Source of the DNA: Oxytricha trifallax
Taxonomy: Eukaryota; Ciliophora; Spirotrichea; Sporadotrichida; Oxytrichidae
DNA length: 64,000 nucleotides
Reading direction: 5' to 3'
NCBI GenBank assembly: GCA_000711775.1
Contig: ARYC01000575.1
Coordinates: 62,001-126,000 of the forward strand
Shown here: one piece after another, positions 25,349 to 38,200 of the stretch
Position numbering within the stretch: position 1 is the first letter of the stretch
Layout of the letters: the number at the start of each line of letters is the position of its first letter
Position numbers and translations under genes: made by a program
The notes under the pieces: model-generated
What the model was told of the DNA's origin: nothing
The model's database searches: none
The model's input: only the letters and a program-made list of their open reading frames with translations

Positions 25349-25825
25349 ATTAATTTTACCAGCAAACCATACTCATGTAAATCCTCTCAAAATCTTCAAT
25401 ACTTACTTTATTTTCTCATTAATTCTTAAAAAACTATTAAGGAAATTATTGATATATAAAAAGTCATTTTGATTATAAAATAATATTTATAAAAATATAT
25501 ACATTCACTAAACTTTACAATAATTTTATAATATAATTATAATACCTATACTTTAGTAATTTTTTTATCAAGACTAACCTCACATCTCCAATAGTTGACA
25601 TTCATTCTTATAGATATCAATTTATTAAATAAGCAAACTTCGCATTTTTCAAATTGTTTAATAAATCTATGTAATTATTTGTAATTATAGATTATTTATA
25701 TATTTTATAATGATAAATTATAATTTTTTATATACAATATATAATAATTCATTTCTTTATTTTTCACATCAATTTAATTTTAATTTTTTCAATATTACAA
25801 AAGAGAATAAATATCTCTTAATGTA

Positions 25826-26386
25826 TAAATTATAACTCATTATGTAGGTCATAAATGATCTCTACAATGAATCTGTAGCAACCCAAATCATAGTAGCCTA
25901 TCACATTTACATAATAAAATACATTAAATTTTGAATTAATATTACTAATTTTGTTTAAAATTTTTATGCTCAATTTATTTTTAATTTCACTTAACTATTT
26001 AATGAAGTCATTAATAGCTGTTTCATTTATATGAGATGCTTTTATTAATGTTGGCTTAAATATTTTTTTACCATATGATTTTATTTCTCTCTATTGAAAC
26101 AGCTATTAATGACTTCATTAAATAGTTAAGTGAAATTAAAAATAAATTTAGCATAAAAATTTTAAACAAAATTAGTAATATTAATTCAAAATTTAATGTA
26201 TTTTATTATGTAAATGTGATAGGCTACTATGATTTGGGTTGCTACAGATTCATTGTAGAGATCATTTATGACCTACATAATGAGTTATAACATGTTTTTT
26301 TGATGTTATAATCATTTTTAGACCATTTAAAAAATATAAGAAAAAGTTTTTTAGCGGCCCCCCAGGTGGCCATTACCCAAAGATTC
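25826..26386. mobile_element. Foldback element FB2-a, left end truncated
   Basis: Inverted arms at about 25826-26030 and 26095-26290 (CATTGTAGAGATCATTTATG on the right, its inverse on the left). On the right the element continues for about 95 bp to GCGGCCCCCCAGGTGGCC and ends CCATTACCCAAAG. The same terminal signature ends FB2-b at 49501-50146. The matching left terminal segment is missing here, so this copy is truncated. No genes inside. Confidence 0.7.
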
Positions 26387-28370
26387 TTATAAAATTTAAT
26401 AATACTACTAATTTTTATAAAATTAGTATTTTAATTATGTTTTTATATTGATATATAAAACAATCATTTAAATAAATAATTATCTAATTAATATAGAAAT
26501 ATATATTCTTTATTTATTTTTAAATAAACTTTTGGAAAAATTACATGAATAGAGCATAATTTAATGAACAAAAACATATTTATTTTTATTCATAAATCTT
26601 ATTTAATGTAAAAAAAATTATTTATTAAATGATAAAATAAATATCAATTATTTCATTATATTTTATTATGTAATTAAATATAAGCTCAATCTATTTATAT
26701 AAAAATAATATGAATTTAAAATTAATTAACAACCAGGTAGGTAGTTAATCGATCTGAGTTTCCCCTATAACTAATTGTACTAAATAATATTATGATATTA
26801 TATTAATAAATAATTTTAAATTAATTTATTTTATATAAATAATCAACATTTTAATAAGTAATAATTGTTAAATGAAGAATTATTTTAGTATTATTTTATT
26901 TAAATCACGTTTTATAATTAAACTGTTATACTTTAAATTTTAATATTATAAATAGCAAACATTATACATTTTTAAATATCGAAAGATACTCACCAATATC
27001 ATTTATATTTTATATATATATATAAATATATGAAAAATTTTAAGATAAATAAAAATATTCTTCCTTATTTTAATTTAGATTAACAATAATTATAGTTATA
27101 AATATAAAATTTAAGTCCAAACAAACTTCTGCTAACTTAAAATTAATAAAATATTCCCAAGCAAGTTGTTTTTTTACAAATTTATATATAAAATATTGTA
27201 AATTTGATTATTAATTTTATAATTTGTTTTATATTAATCAAATTAGTTTTTATACATTGTGGATAATAATTTAGAGTATTATAAAAATTATTCAAACAAA
27301 AATTCATTGAAAAATTATTACAATTTTCAATATAAATAAATATTTAAATTAATTTTAAACGATTTTATTAGTTTAGAGTTGACTGAAAATTGAATTCTTT
27401 AATATTGTAATTTCAACAACTAATTATCTTTAAATTTTAATTTAATTTTTTACTAAGTTTTAATTAAAAGTATTAAAATTGAAATAATATCAATATTTAT
27501 AATTCTTTTTTGTTTATTTTATCAAATACTATATTGATTTAATTATCAATGTTTTTTCTTTTATTCGTAAAATGATGTTAAAAATTAAACAAAAAAATTA
27601 ATATTGCTAAGCAATTTAAATAGTTTAATATTATAAATAATATAAGTTTCCTTATTAGCAAGCCTTCCATTCACTAAAAAATCGCTTTGAAATAAAGAAA
27701 TATGTTATAAATCGGAATAATATATTATAAAATATCTATAAATATGATTTAAATTAATTTCCAAAATATTAAATATAATTCAAAAATGAATTTAAATAAT
27801 CTTAAATTAATTAATTAAAAATATATTAAAAAATATAATAATAATAATAAAAATGATTAAAAATAAATTTACCTTTTTAAAAACAATAATCTATTTTTAA
27901 ATGATAATTTTATTAATCTTTTTATGGAACAACAATACTCTCGCTCTTTTTTTTAATAAATGTTATTAATAACTTAAGTAATTAGAAATTACTTAATTAG
28001 TCTAAGCAGGATTTAATGTCTATTTTTATTACATAAAAATTTATCATACTTATTTAAAATTCCTTTAAATGCAAAAAACTTTATAAATATTAATTATGGT
28101 CTAATTGTTTTTCTTAAAAAAAATATCATTAATCATTTCATTCATTCTCATGTTATAATTTTTTTTAATTTCTAACTGTTTATGTTTACCGATTTAATTA
28201 AGATTGATCATTGAAAAAAAATTAAATAAATATATAAATAAAAACTAAATTAAAAATGTTTAAACATAAAATATCAATGATAATTGTCAATTACTTTACT
28301 AAAAATAAAACATTTTCGATATCTTTGTTTTTAATTTTTAAATAATTTAATTTATTTGGGGTTTATAATT
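26387..28370. other. AT-rich stretch without recognised features
   Basis: AT-rich intergenic DNA up to the 3' end of the WD40 gene; no convincing coding frame. Confidence 0.5.
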
Positions 28371-28374
28371 GAAT

Positions 28375-29850
28375 TTTAGGCAGTAGATCTCTTCTCAGAT
28401 ATCTCCCAAATGGACACTTTACCATCATAACTACCACAAACTAAGAACTCGCTGTCATTATGATATATGCCCAAAATGCAACTTATAGAATTTTAATGCC
28501 TTGATTTCTCATCACATTTCAATGTTACACTTTTTATAATTTTTTAAGAAAATAGTCTTTATATTCTGGAAATTACAATTGAAATAATTAAGTGTATACA
28601 CTTGAGTTAATTTCAAGATTCCAAAGTCTAATAGCACCGTCTTCATGTCCAGTGGCCACTAGACAGCAATTTATAAGAAAAGTCATGCAAGATATCTCAC
28701 TATACTCTGGACTCTCCATCACTGTAACTAATGCCATTTCTTTCGCATCCCATAATCTAATTGTGTTATCTAAACTGCAGGTAATGATTTTATAAAATTT
28801 ATATTACAATCATTATTAATTTGTACAAACATTTGTAATATTTTAATGTAATAATCTTTGGATCATCAGGTATACGCTCACGAGTAATCTTCTCCAATTT
28901 CTATGGTTCCAAGGTAATGATTAATTAAATATCTCTTAATACTCAATATAAATTTAAATAATAAACATATAAATATGATCTTAAGAATAGGGCCCTAGTG
29001 ACCAAGCATATCCTATGATTTCTAGCCTCTTCTGACTTTGTAAGTTCTCACTCCATAGTCAGTGTGAATGAGAAGAGATCGAGTATCCTCCATTATTTCT
29101 ATTTTCTTAATTTTCTCATCAACTATCTTCTTTTGAATAAGTGGCTTCTCCATGTACACGTTAAGTACCCAAATATATTGATATAGATTATTCAAAATAG
29201 TAAAGAATATTAATTTAATTTTTAGAATTATATAAATACTCAAATATAACCAACTTCATCTGCGATGTATAATTCTTAATACTAATTATCCCAAAATATA
29301 GACGTGTAAACAGATTTATTTGGATTTTTAATGCAAAAGAATTCACTTCCGTTAGTAGCATCAAAACCTTTCAATTGCTAATCATAGCTGGATTTATTAC
29401 TATAGATATTTTCTAATAAAATTCCTATTATAGTTATATCATTGTAAGTGTAAAAATGACATATTAAATAAAATAATTAAAGCTGATAGTGAAGACAAAA
29501 TTGGCTTGGACTACTAGCAAAACCTAAATAATTCCAATTCTATGTATAGAGGGTGTTTTCTTAGCTAATTCAAAAACACAATCGTTTCTCCAGTCTTCTG
29601 GTGCACGGAATATCAACATTGATCCCTCTGAGTCTCCAGCGAAGATACCCAAATTTTCTCCCTCTTTTATGTATAAATAATCATAAGAAATTAATGTATG
29701 ATAAGTCACTTTATAATTGAAATTATAATCATAAAATTTAATGTCAAAACATTAAACCCAGACACTGTTATCTATCAGTGAGGCATTAATTGAAGTAAAA
29801 TCTTTGACTATCTGCAATGGCACAAACCAAGGGTAAATAAAATTATTTAC
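28375..29850 (-). CDS. WD40-repeat protein
   Basis: Exons on the minus strand encode recognisable WD40 blades: GSYDGKVSIWEIS (28385-28430, the last blade), GHEDGAIRLWNLE (about 28610-28660) and SLDNTIRLWDAKE (about 28740-28785). Upstream is a further blade-like exon (29524-29709) with LGIFAGDSEGSMLIFRAPED. GH...W-D type spacing is present. Internal exons at about 29025-29165 and 29780-29840 probably belong to it. Blades form a beta-propeller scaffold for protein interactions; no catalytic domain was seen. Neither the start codon nor the exact stop could be fixed. The gene lies downstream of the acid phosphatase in the same orientation, with about 400 bp between them. Partner and pathway unknown. 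Confidence 0.75.
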
Positions 29851-30244
29851 TCGCTTTATATAAATAATATTGTTTGTTGTAATCATTTTGGATAAAAAAT
29901 AAATATTTTTTATGATAAAAAGTTTGTTAATTCATATTTTATTTGAATTTCAAGAAATTATAAAATAGGTTACTCACTTAAATTAAAATAATTAATATTT
30001 AAGTAGTAGCATTTAAATTATTCAATGTTTTTATATATTATAAAATCTATATCTTTTTCTAATATTTCATTTGATTTTTGCTTTCTAAATTAAGCCCTTA
30101 ATTATAGTATGTTACTACTGGTGAATAAATTTATGGTTTAAATAATTAAATCAATCAAAATCTTATTAAAGTGTGTGATTTACTTAATTTATTAGATCAC
30201 AATAAATAAATTATTTAAATTTCTTGATGTTTTTGATCATATTT

Positions 30245-32482
30245 TCATGGATATGGTTGGTTACAAGCTGCAACTATATCTCCTTGATAAAGAGCATCAC
30301 TCATTAATTTCATGAATTAGTTATATGAGCAAGTCTTTTTAACATAAAGTTTATGTTTTTCATCTTTGATTTTACTACTTTTGATTTGTTTAAATAAACC
30401 CATTCATCATTTGAGAAAAATAATTAGAGTTAATAATTTGCAAAATTCAATGAGAATAGACAACATTTAAAAATTTAAGTCGAAAAAGTTTTTTCTAAAT
30501 AAAACTGAAAATAATGTAAAGATTAAGTTTTAGATTAAATATTTTATTTTCAATTTACTATTATAGCCGTTCGTTTATCTCTATTCCTAATTTAAATATT
30601 GAGGTTTTATATCATCTTCGTTACTTTACAAAAATCCTTTTAATTCTTATCCCATAAATTATTAAGATCTCATCATCTCCCTAGCATTAATCAAAAGTCA
30701 AAGGATTTCCATTGAAATAAATCTTAACTTCAAAGCAGTCATGACCCTTTGAACCCATCTATCCATTTATTTTACCGTTTTTGAATTACTCAACACAACT
30801 TGAATCATAGAACAATTCGAAAGTAACAAGCGAAGAGTAAGGTATGTCAACTATTTAATTGTATTCTCTCGGTTGAAGTTGATGTAGAAGATTTGATATT
30901 TACACGTCATGCCCGGAGTAGATCAGAATTCTTAAATTGTCTTAATCAGCATATTTGTTTAATCCTAGGATATCATCAATGCGAGATTTCAAAAAATAAT
31001 AGTCTATAAATTAATAGATAAGAGTATAAGGAAATACTGATTGATTAAAATAAACTATGAGAGATTGAATGTGTTTTAGGGGCTTCCTTAGCATTTTGGT
31101 TATGTAAAGCTATCGGGAATAATCTAAGAAATCTAATGTTAGAGTCAGCATCTACACATATCTGTTGTAGTAAACCTTATTCTTATTTTATAAAACCTAA
31201 TTTATATGGCTCTTTACAGATTACTTCATTAAAAAATGATGAATTATTATCAATATATTTTCAACTTACCACTCTTCATTTGTGAAATTATATCTGGTCT
31301 TGCAGGTACCTTCAAATTCCTCTCCTAGAAGCACATCTGAATAATCATACATATCTGTAAAATTCATAAATCTGGCTTTAAATCCGTGTAAATTAAATGC
31401 TTCAATGTAAGGTGCTCTCAGAATTTCTAGCAACTATTTCGTGTTGTTTTGGTAATTAACTTTTAGTCATTTTTACTATAAATTCATAAAAGATATAAAA
31501 ATACTAAGTAATACTCAGGATTGAAGTATGCAGAACTGTATTAAGAACCGGCATATGGACATCCAGTCTCTGTTATATCATCATTTATTTTAGCTTTCAT
31601 AAAGTTGAATAAAGGTATCAATAATTTAATTAATAAAAAAGATTAATTTAAATTTGGTATTATTTTTATCAATCATAAAAAACAATGTATCAAAGAGAAA
31701 TCAACATTGTCAAGTTCATCATAATCATGAATACTTTTCTAATTTTTACTAAATTTCAATTAAGGCATGCCTTTTCCTTCCATCAAACTTTTCTTCTCAT
31801 TTTAATTCATGAAATTTGAGAAATCATTTCTCTCAGTTGTTGTAGTTTTATCGTCTTCTGACTTCTTGTTGAATAATTTAGGGCCATACAATCCTAATAA
31901 CTCAGCGTAGCTGCTTTGAATTGCACGATGTACATTTGTGGAAAATATCTGGATTTATTCTGGGTTAAACCAGTCACTGTCTATAAATTCCCCGTTTTAT
32001 ATTAAAAAAATAAATTATATTTTATAATATAAAAAATAGTAGTAGAAATTTATACTTATATCGTAGTGTATAATTAATATATTTCATAATTTGAAATGTT
32101 TTAGAAATCAATGTATTTCTGTCTGTTTAATCTACCTTATATGTACCTTTACCGCATTCCACTCTAAGTTAGCATACCTGGTCCTACCAAGAAATATAAT
32201 TAATATAATCATAATTTAATAATTTATTCTTAAAAAACTTTTTAATTTGAAATCTTACTCACATTTAAAAATTTATATTATTTTAATATAAAACAACATA
32301 TTTTAAAATATATAATTATAACCTTCAGGTTCTTAAATCAAAGGAGCTCTAGCACCATGTCTTAGAAGTTCAAATACAAAAGCCAATTTTTTATTAGATT
32401 ATATGGTTTACTATGAAAACTTAATAATTTGTAGAAAAGACAAAGAAATGAACCATATTTTCAGCAGGATTATATTCTTCAT
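30245..32482 (-). CDS. Secreted histidine acid phosphatase
   Basis: ATG at 32482 opens a signal peptide (MKNIILLKIWFISLSFLQII), followed soon by the catalytic RHGARAP motif (32343-32363) that defines the histidine phosphatase family. Next come GMLTQSGMRQRY (about 32145-32185) and STNVHRAIQSSYAELLGLYG (about 31880-31940), both typical of acid phosphatases. The C-terminal catalytic HD pair is in IYSGHDVQISNLLHQLQP (about 30885-30925). The end, CSYNQFMKLMSDALYQGDIV before TGA at 30245, matches the family's Cys-containing tail. At least six exons are needed; one clear donor is GAATGGTAAGTT near 31270. The family hydrolyses phosphomonoesters at acid pH, in lysosomes or outside the cell; the signal peptide fits that. 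Many Gln positions are TAA/TAG. Exon edges between 31000 and 32100 are approximate. Confidence 0.88.
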
Positions 32483-32847
32483 TGTAAAATTTATATTCTA
32501 TTAAAAATTAATGATTAATTTTGAGACTTGTTTATTTATTTTTATTTTATTAATAAAATTAGAATTGTATTAATGTTTAGAAAAAATTTTTCACAAATAT
32601 CAAGACTTTTCTAATTGAAAAAAATTATTATAATTTAAGTAAAAATTATTAGTTGATCTTAAGCTTAATAATAAAATTTATATTATTAAGGTATTACTAA
32701 CAATAAAACTGTATTTTATTCTATCGACATTATTATATATTTTAATCTCTTGGCAGTTTTAAAATATCCCCTAAGGCATTTAAACCCACGAAACTCTTAA
32801 AAGTAATTATTATAATATTAGTTATTAATTATTTCACAAATTCATAA

Positions 32848-35189
32848 ATGTTGAATAATATCTTAGACAAGAATTCAAGTGGAATATAAGCCTAAAATGT
32901 CTTATCAAAATTTAAGAATTTACAGTCACAACGCAGATCTACAGTTTAAGACATCAAAAGTTTAGGTACTTTAACTAACAGCAAAATGTTTTAATTTGGC
33001 TAAAAAAATTAACATGATAATCCTGATGATGTAAGTTCCTCAAATTATGAAATAGATTTCTATAAAAATAATCTTATAACGATTTTTGACTAAAGAGTTA
33101 TCAATTATAAATGTAATAAGTTTTCATTTTTTTAGATATCAAGAGATTCTGCAAATTTTTTTCAAGCCTAACTGACTCAATGTAAGCCAAAAACTTTCTT
33201 AAATTTGAAAATATTTTTTATCAATTTACTATATTTACATATTTCTGTAATAAACGTATATAGTTAACTAACAAAAAAATCTTAGAGGAACAATAAAAAG
33301 CAAAGGCCAAAGTTAATTTAAAGAGGATAATCTAGTTGGTTATGAAATATTAGATTCTAAAATTGCTGATGCGCTCTCTTCAGATAATGATCTCTCAAAC
33401 GATTAAATTTATGATGCTGAAGAAGAGGTAATTGTTTAAAATAAGTTGTAATAAAATACCAAATATTATTTAGAGAAGGAAAGCTCATTCTAATGCAGTA
33501 GAAAACAAATGTAAAAATAGTTGTGTTTTGTATATGAATTTTAGATAAAACAATGCAAGATATTATTGAGGCTATCAGACAAGGAAAATTCTCTGAAGTT
33601 ATGTAAGTTATTATGCAAAATTTTAAATATATTTTATACAGTGAAGACCTAGAGTACCCTATTTTGTACATGAAATTTCCAAAACTTACTGAGAAAGGAA
33701 CAATTTTGCATGAATTAATAGACAGCTTGATTAAAAGACCCTAATAAACACTTTAATTCTTGAAAATGAATAGTAAACACTCCCATTTTTCATAGCATTA
33801 TTAAAACGAAGCAAAGCCAAGATTATTATTCTCAAGAGAAGGAGTAAGCTAGATAAAAATTACATAAACTCAAATTTAAGACAATTATATATTCTTAATA
33901 ATTATTTCATATATAAATTTGTTTATAGTCAAGCCAAACTGATGAATCCTTGAAACAAGAATTGTTCGATTTAATACATAGACTTATGACAAGGCCAGAA
34001 AATTAATATTCATTCCCAACTGGGCATTTTGCTAAAATGTGCACAAAAGTAGGGGATAATAGGGCTATATAGAGAGCTTATATAGAGCAGAGATTTTACG
34101 TTTAAAACGAAATCCAGTTCAACTTCTGGTTCTTGATTTATACAAATTAAACTAAACTAGCGGGGTAAGTCAATGTTTTGCATTAGTTGAAAAAATTATC
34201 TTATTTTTATTTTATTTATAGAACTCTAGCAGAGAATGAAAAAGGCAGCATAGATCCATTCTTAGATATACTGAACCTTTTAATGGGAGGGGAAGAACTC
34301 CAAAAATTATCTCAGCATATATTAAATCAGAAAATAGTCAAGAACCCACATGGTCTCAAATGGGGTTTGAAGGAAGCTGTGAAGCTAAAATTGGATAAAT
34401 TTGTTGAATAGGAGATTAAGAAAAATCGATTTTTATTAAGAGATTAAAAGTTCATATAAGAGCTGAAGTAATTATAGCTAATTTAATAAAAATAATTAAA
34501 AAAATCATGATAGGAAATTTTTATTATAATTAACCTTTAAATGAATACAATATTTATTGAGCATTTAGTTATTTTCAGTATATTTATTGTATCAGTAGAT
34601 AACAACTGCATAAATCTAATGAGATATTTATATTAGGATTTCTTGTAACCAGACTACTACAAAACTTTCTATCAAGAAGAAATAATAAAACATCCCTATG
34701 GAGAGATTAAGCATTTTATTAGAAAATACGATGCAAAAAGTAAAACTATATTTTAAAATAAATTTTATCTATAGTTAACCCTGAGAATATAAATATTGTG
34801 GATGTTTATCACAGGAAAATACTAAAGATTGAATCTAAACTCAAAGAATTTAATATTGCCAAATATTTATGCATTAATAATTAAATTCTTAATATATAAA
34901 ATATATAATGCAAAATATTAATTTAATTTATATTAAATAATAACAAATAACTATTGCAGCAGCTTGAAGTGCTTAAAAAGCAGAGGGAAAAATTAAATGA
35001 ATTGAGAGCTTTGAGATAAACTTTAGAGGCTGAGTTACTTCAACTAATCACAATACCTTAATTCCTTGACAATTCACAAATATTATTATTAAATTTACAT
35101 TTAGAAGCTTTAAGAATTTTAATCATAATATAATATTATAGGTTTGTAAATGATAAAATTTAAACAATTAAATTTTTACATAAAGTAAA

Positions 35190-35255
<66 letters not shown>

Positions 35256-38200
35256 GCCGTTTTAAAAATATAAGCTCTAATAATTTATTTTCTTTTTTTA
35301 ATAAAATATTTATTATATAAAATTATTTAAGCTATTAGATTTTTTTTAATTTAATTGAATGGCAGTTTGACATCCCATTTGAAGAGTATAAAGTGTTTCT
35401 ACATTATACCTCACCTGATAAAAGAGAGAATTTAGAAGAAAGATTGTATTGAAAATAAATCTATTTTTATCACTGATTTCGATATATTCCTATAGCTATG
35501 GGACAAATTCAATTTCTAGATTATGCATGAGATTTCTTTGTAAGTAAAAACTGCTTAAATATTCTTGTGTGTTTTATAATTAATTATAAATTAGATGGGG
35601 GAGGGGATAAGTATAGTTTTAGAAATTAAGGAATATATTTATGGTTAATGATATATAGGAAATTATTGGAGAGTAAAAGTAACTTACAGGCATTGATGGT
35701 TGCTGAATCTTAAAAGAACATTTATAAATTTAATCAATTACAAAATTATTTCTTCTCAACTTTCTTATAACATTATTAAGAACATAATTAAGATTATCCT
35801 GTAAGTCTATAGCAATTATTATATATCACCATTTATAGAGTCCGCGTATATGTAGGAGCTGAGCTACTCTCACACATAAATATCCAAAAATGGAATAAAG
35901 ACTTGAACAAAGACCTCTTGAATGCTATAGAACAGCACTGCAAGGACCCCAGCTAGATTATATATAGTCATCGCCCTATATTGACGATTTGTTTGGTTGT
36001 TGAGTTTATTCAGAAGTTGATGCGTAGTACCAATAGACATAAGAATAAGTGTAGAATTAATTAAATTTATAAATTACTTACCCTTAATATATTTCGTGTT
36101 AAAAACTTAGCACAACTTAAAGATTTAATTCAAAATACTGATGATTTCACATAATTTTGTAGAGGACTTATCCTATAATTATTGAGTATGGGGGGTAAAT
36201 TTATCAAAGAAATTAAGGACTACGATATGATAAAATTTTATGTGCAGCAATAGGATTCCAAACATAGAAGTGCCCTGGAAATCATGTCTCAAAATCATTT
36301 TTACTAGCTTTTGGAGAGTAATTAAATTTATAATCTAAGAAGTTATTAACTATAGTAATTATCCTAATGTTTAAATTTGAGAATTTAATTACTCTTTTTA
36401 TAAATCTTATACAGAATTAAATTGCATAAAATATCCCAAAAATATTTAGGATTAAAATGGCTATGATAATTAAGGAAATGTGGCACGGTCCAAGTGCTTA
36501 AAGTTTCAAAACTTATGAAATGAGTTCAACCTTCAGAATAAACTTAATCTATCCAATATTTCTTGGGATTACATGTAAATTCTTTATTTTCAACTATTTT
36601 TTAACAAACTATTTTTAACTGTATTACTAGCTCAGTTATGAATAATATATTATTTATGAGTTTAGTACAATCTAAATACGAATAAGATGAAGCCAAACGA
36701 CGATTCTCGCCATTCTTGAAAGACAGAAAATCCTATTTATTTCAATATTACATCTGGCCAGAGTCATGTTCTATTCGCTATAATGCTCATGTCATATTTA
36801 TTTTGGTGGTGGCTCTACTCTACACTTTCGTTATTTACTATGGTATTGATTAGAACATATTTGATAAACTATTTCGATACAAGAATTGTTGGGGGGTTTT
36901 GGGGGCAAATAAAAATATTATACGTATTTAAATACTAAATTATTTAGTCAATTATGATTTTTTATAGCTTATTATAAACATTTATGGCAATTAACTATTT
37001 TTAGATAATATGATAAACTTGAAGAAGACCCATATATTGACGCAACATTCAAAATAATTTTAGTGTGGGTGTCAAGTTTCTTCTTTGGTAATATCATGGA
37101 TATCATATATTAAGTTGTTACAAAGCGAAAAATACGCATAGATTTTAATTTGATATTGGACATTTTGCTTTTGCTAGGGATTTTGATTTAAATTATCAAT
37201 GTGCCAAAGCTATTTCAGACTTACAATGAAAAATTAATTTATAAAAAATTTATAACTGTTTGCATGGATTATAGGGGGTATAGCTGATAAAATGTAAGAT
37301 TTAAATATGATTAGATTAATAAAAATTTAATTATTGAGTTTTAGCAAATAAACAATGAAGGTATACACAGATATTATCAGTGGTGATGAAATGGCTTGCG
37401 ACTCATTCCCCAATACACTCTAATACTAAGACACAATTCTTCTTGTTAAGTCAAAACTCATTAATAAGGGTGATGAAAATATCGGTATTGGAGATGACTA
37501 CGAAGAAGAAAAAAAAGCCATGATGCCGTGAAAGTTGTTGATATTGTTGAAGCTTTTGCCCTCAAAGAAATCTCACTTAGCAAGAAATAATTCATGACTT
37601 ACATCAATGAATTCCTTCCAAAAGTCAAGAATTACCTTGAAGAATAGGGTAAAAACGAGAGAGTTGCAGTTTTCTAAGAGTAATCAACTGCTTTTGTTAA
37701 TCATCTCATTGAAAAGTTTGACGAAGTTCAAATCTACACTGGAAATAGGGTAAATCCTGATGGTGCGTACGCTTACTCCTACTTTGTCAATCAAGATGAT
37801 GCTGGTCCAACATTTTTCTACTTTTTTGACGGTCTTAAAGAGGAAAAATGCTGAGCAAAGAAAAGAATAGAAAAAACATGTACCAATAACCGAGCTACAA
37901 TATTTATCTCAAATGAGTTTATTTTTGCATTAATAATATTCTATGCATAATTAGATAAATAATGAAAAGAGGGAAGATCGAATGTAGATAAAAACTCAAA
38001 CTGAAATAGATTACAGTTATTTCACTAAGCAATTTAATGTCTTTCTCAACTCAATCATGAAATATTATTAATATTACTTGCTTAATATGACTTTTAGATA
38101 ATATTTATACAATTTTTATGAACTTGATAATGTGGCTGAAAATCTCGTTTTTCGTTTTGGCAATACAAAGATTCGGTATATACATCCGTATGTTTAGGCA

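Noticed and set aside
33357..33671. 104-codon minus-strand frame
   Set aside because: It is antisense to three well-spliced exons of the channel gene, whose plus-strand frame is continuous across introns.
37230..37300. A 17-bp intron (GTTTGCATGGATTATAG) at the end of the S3 exon
   Set aside because: Other introns here are about 26-90 bp and removing it does not give a convincing frame; the exon edge next to the TCTP copy remains unresolved.
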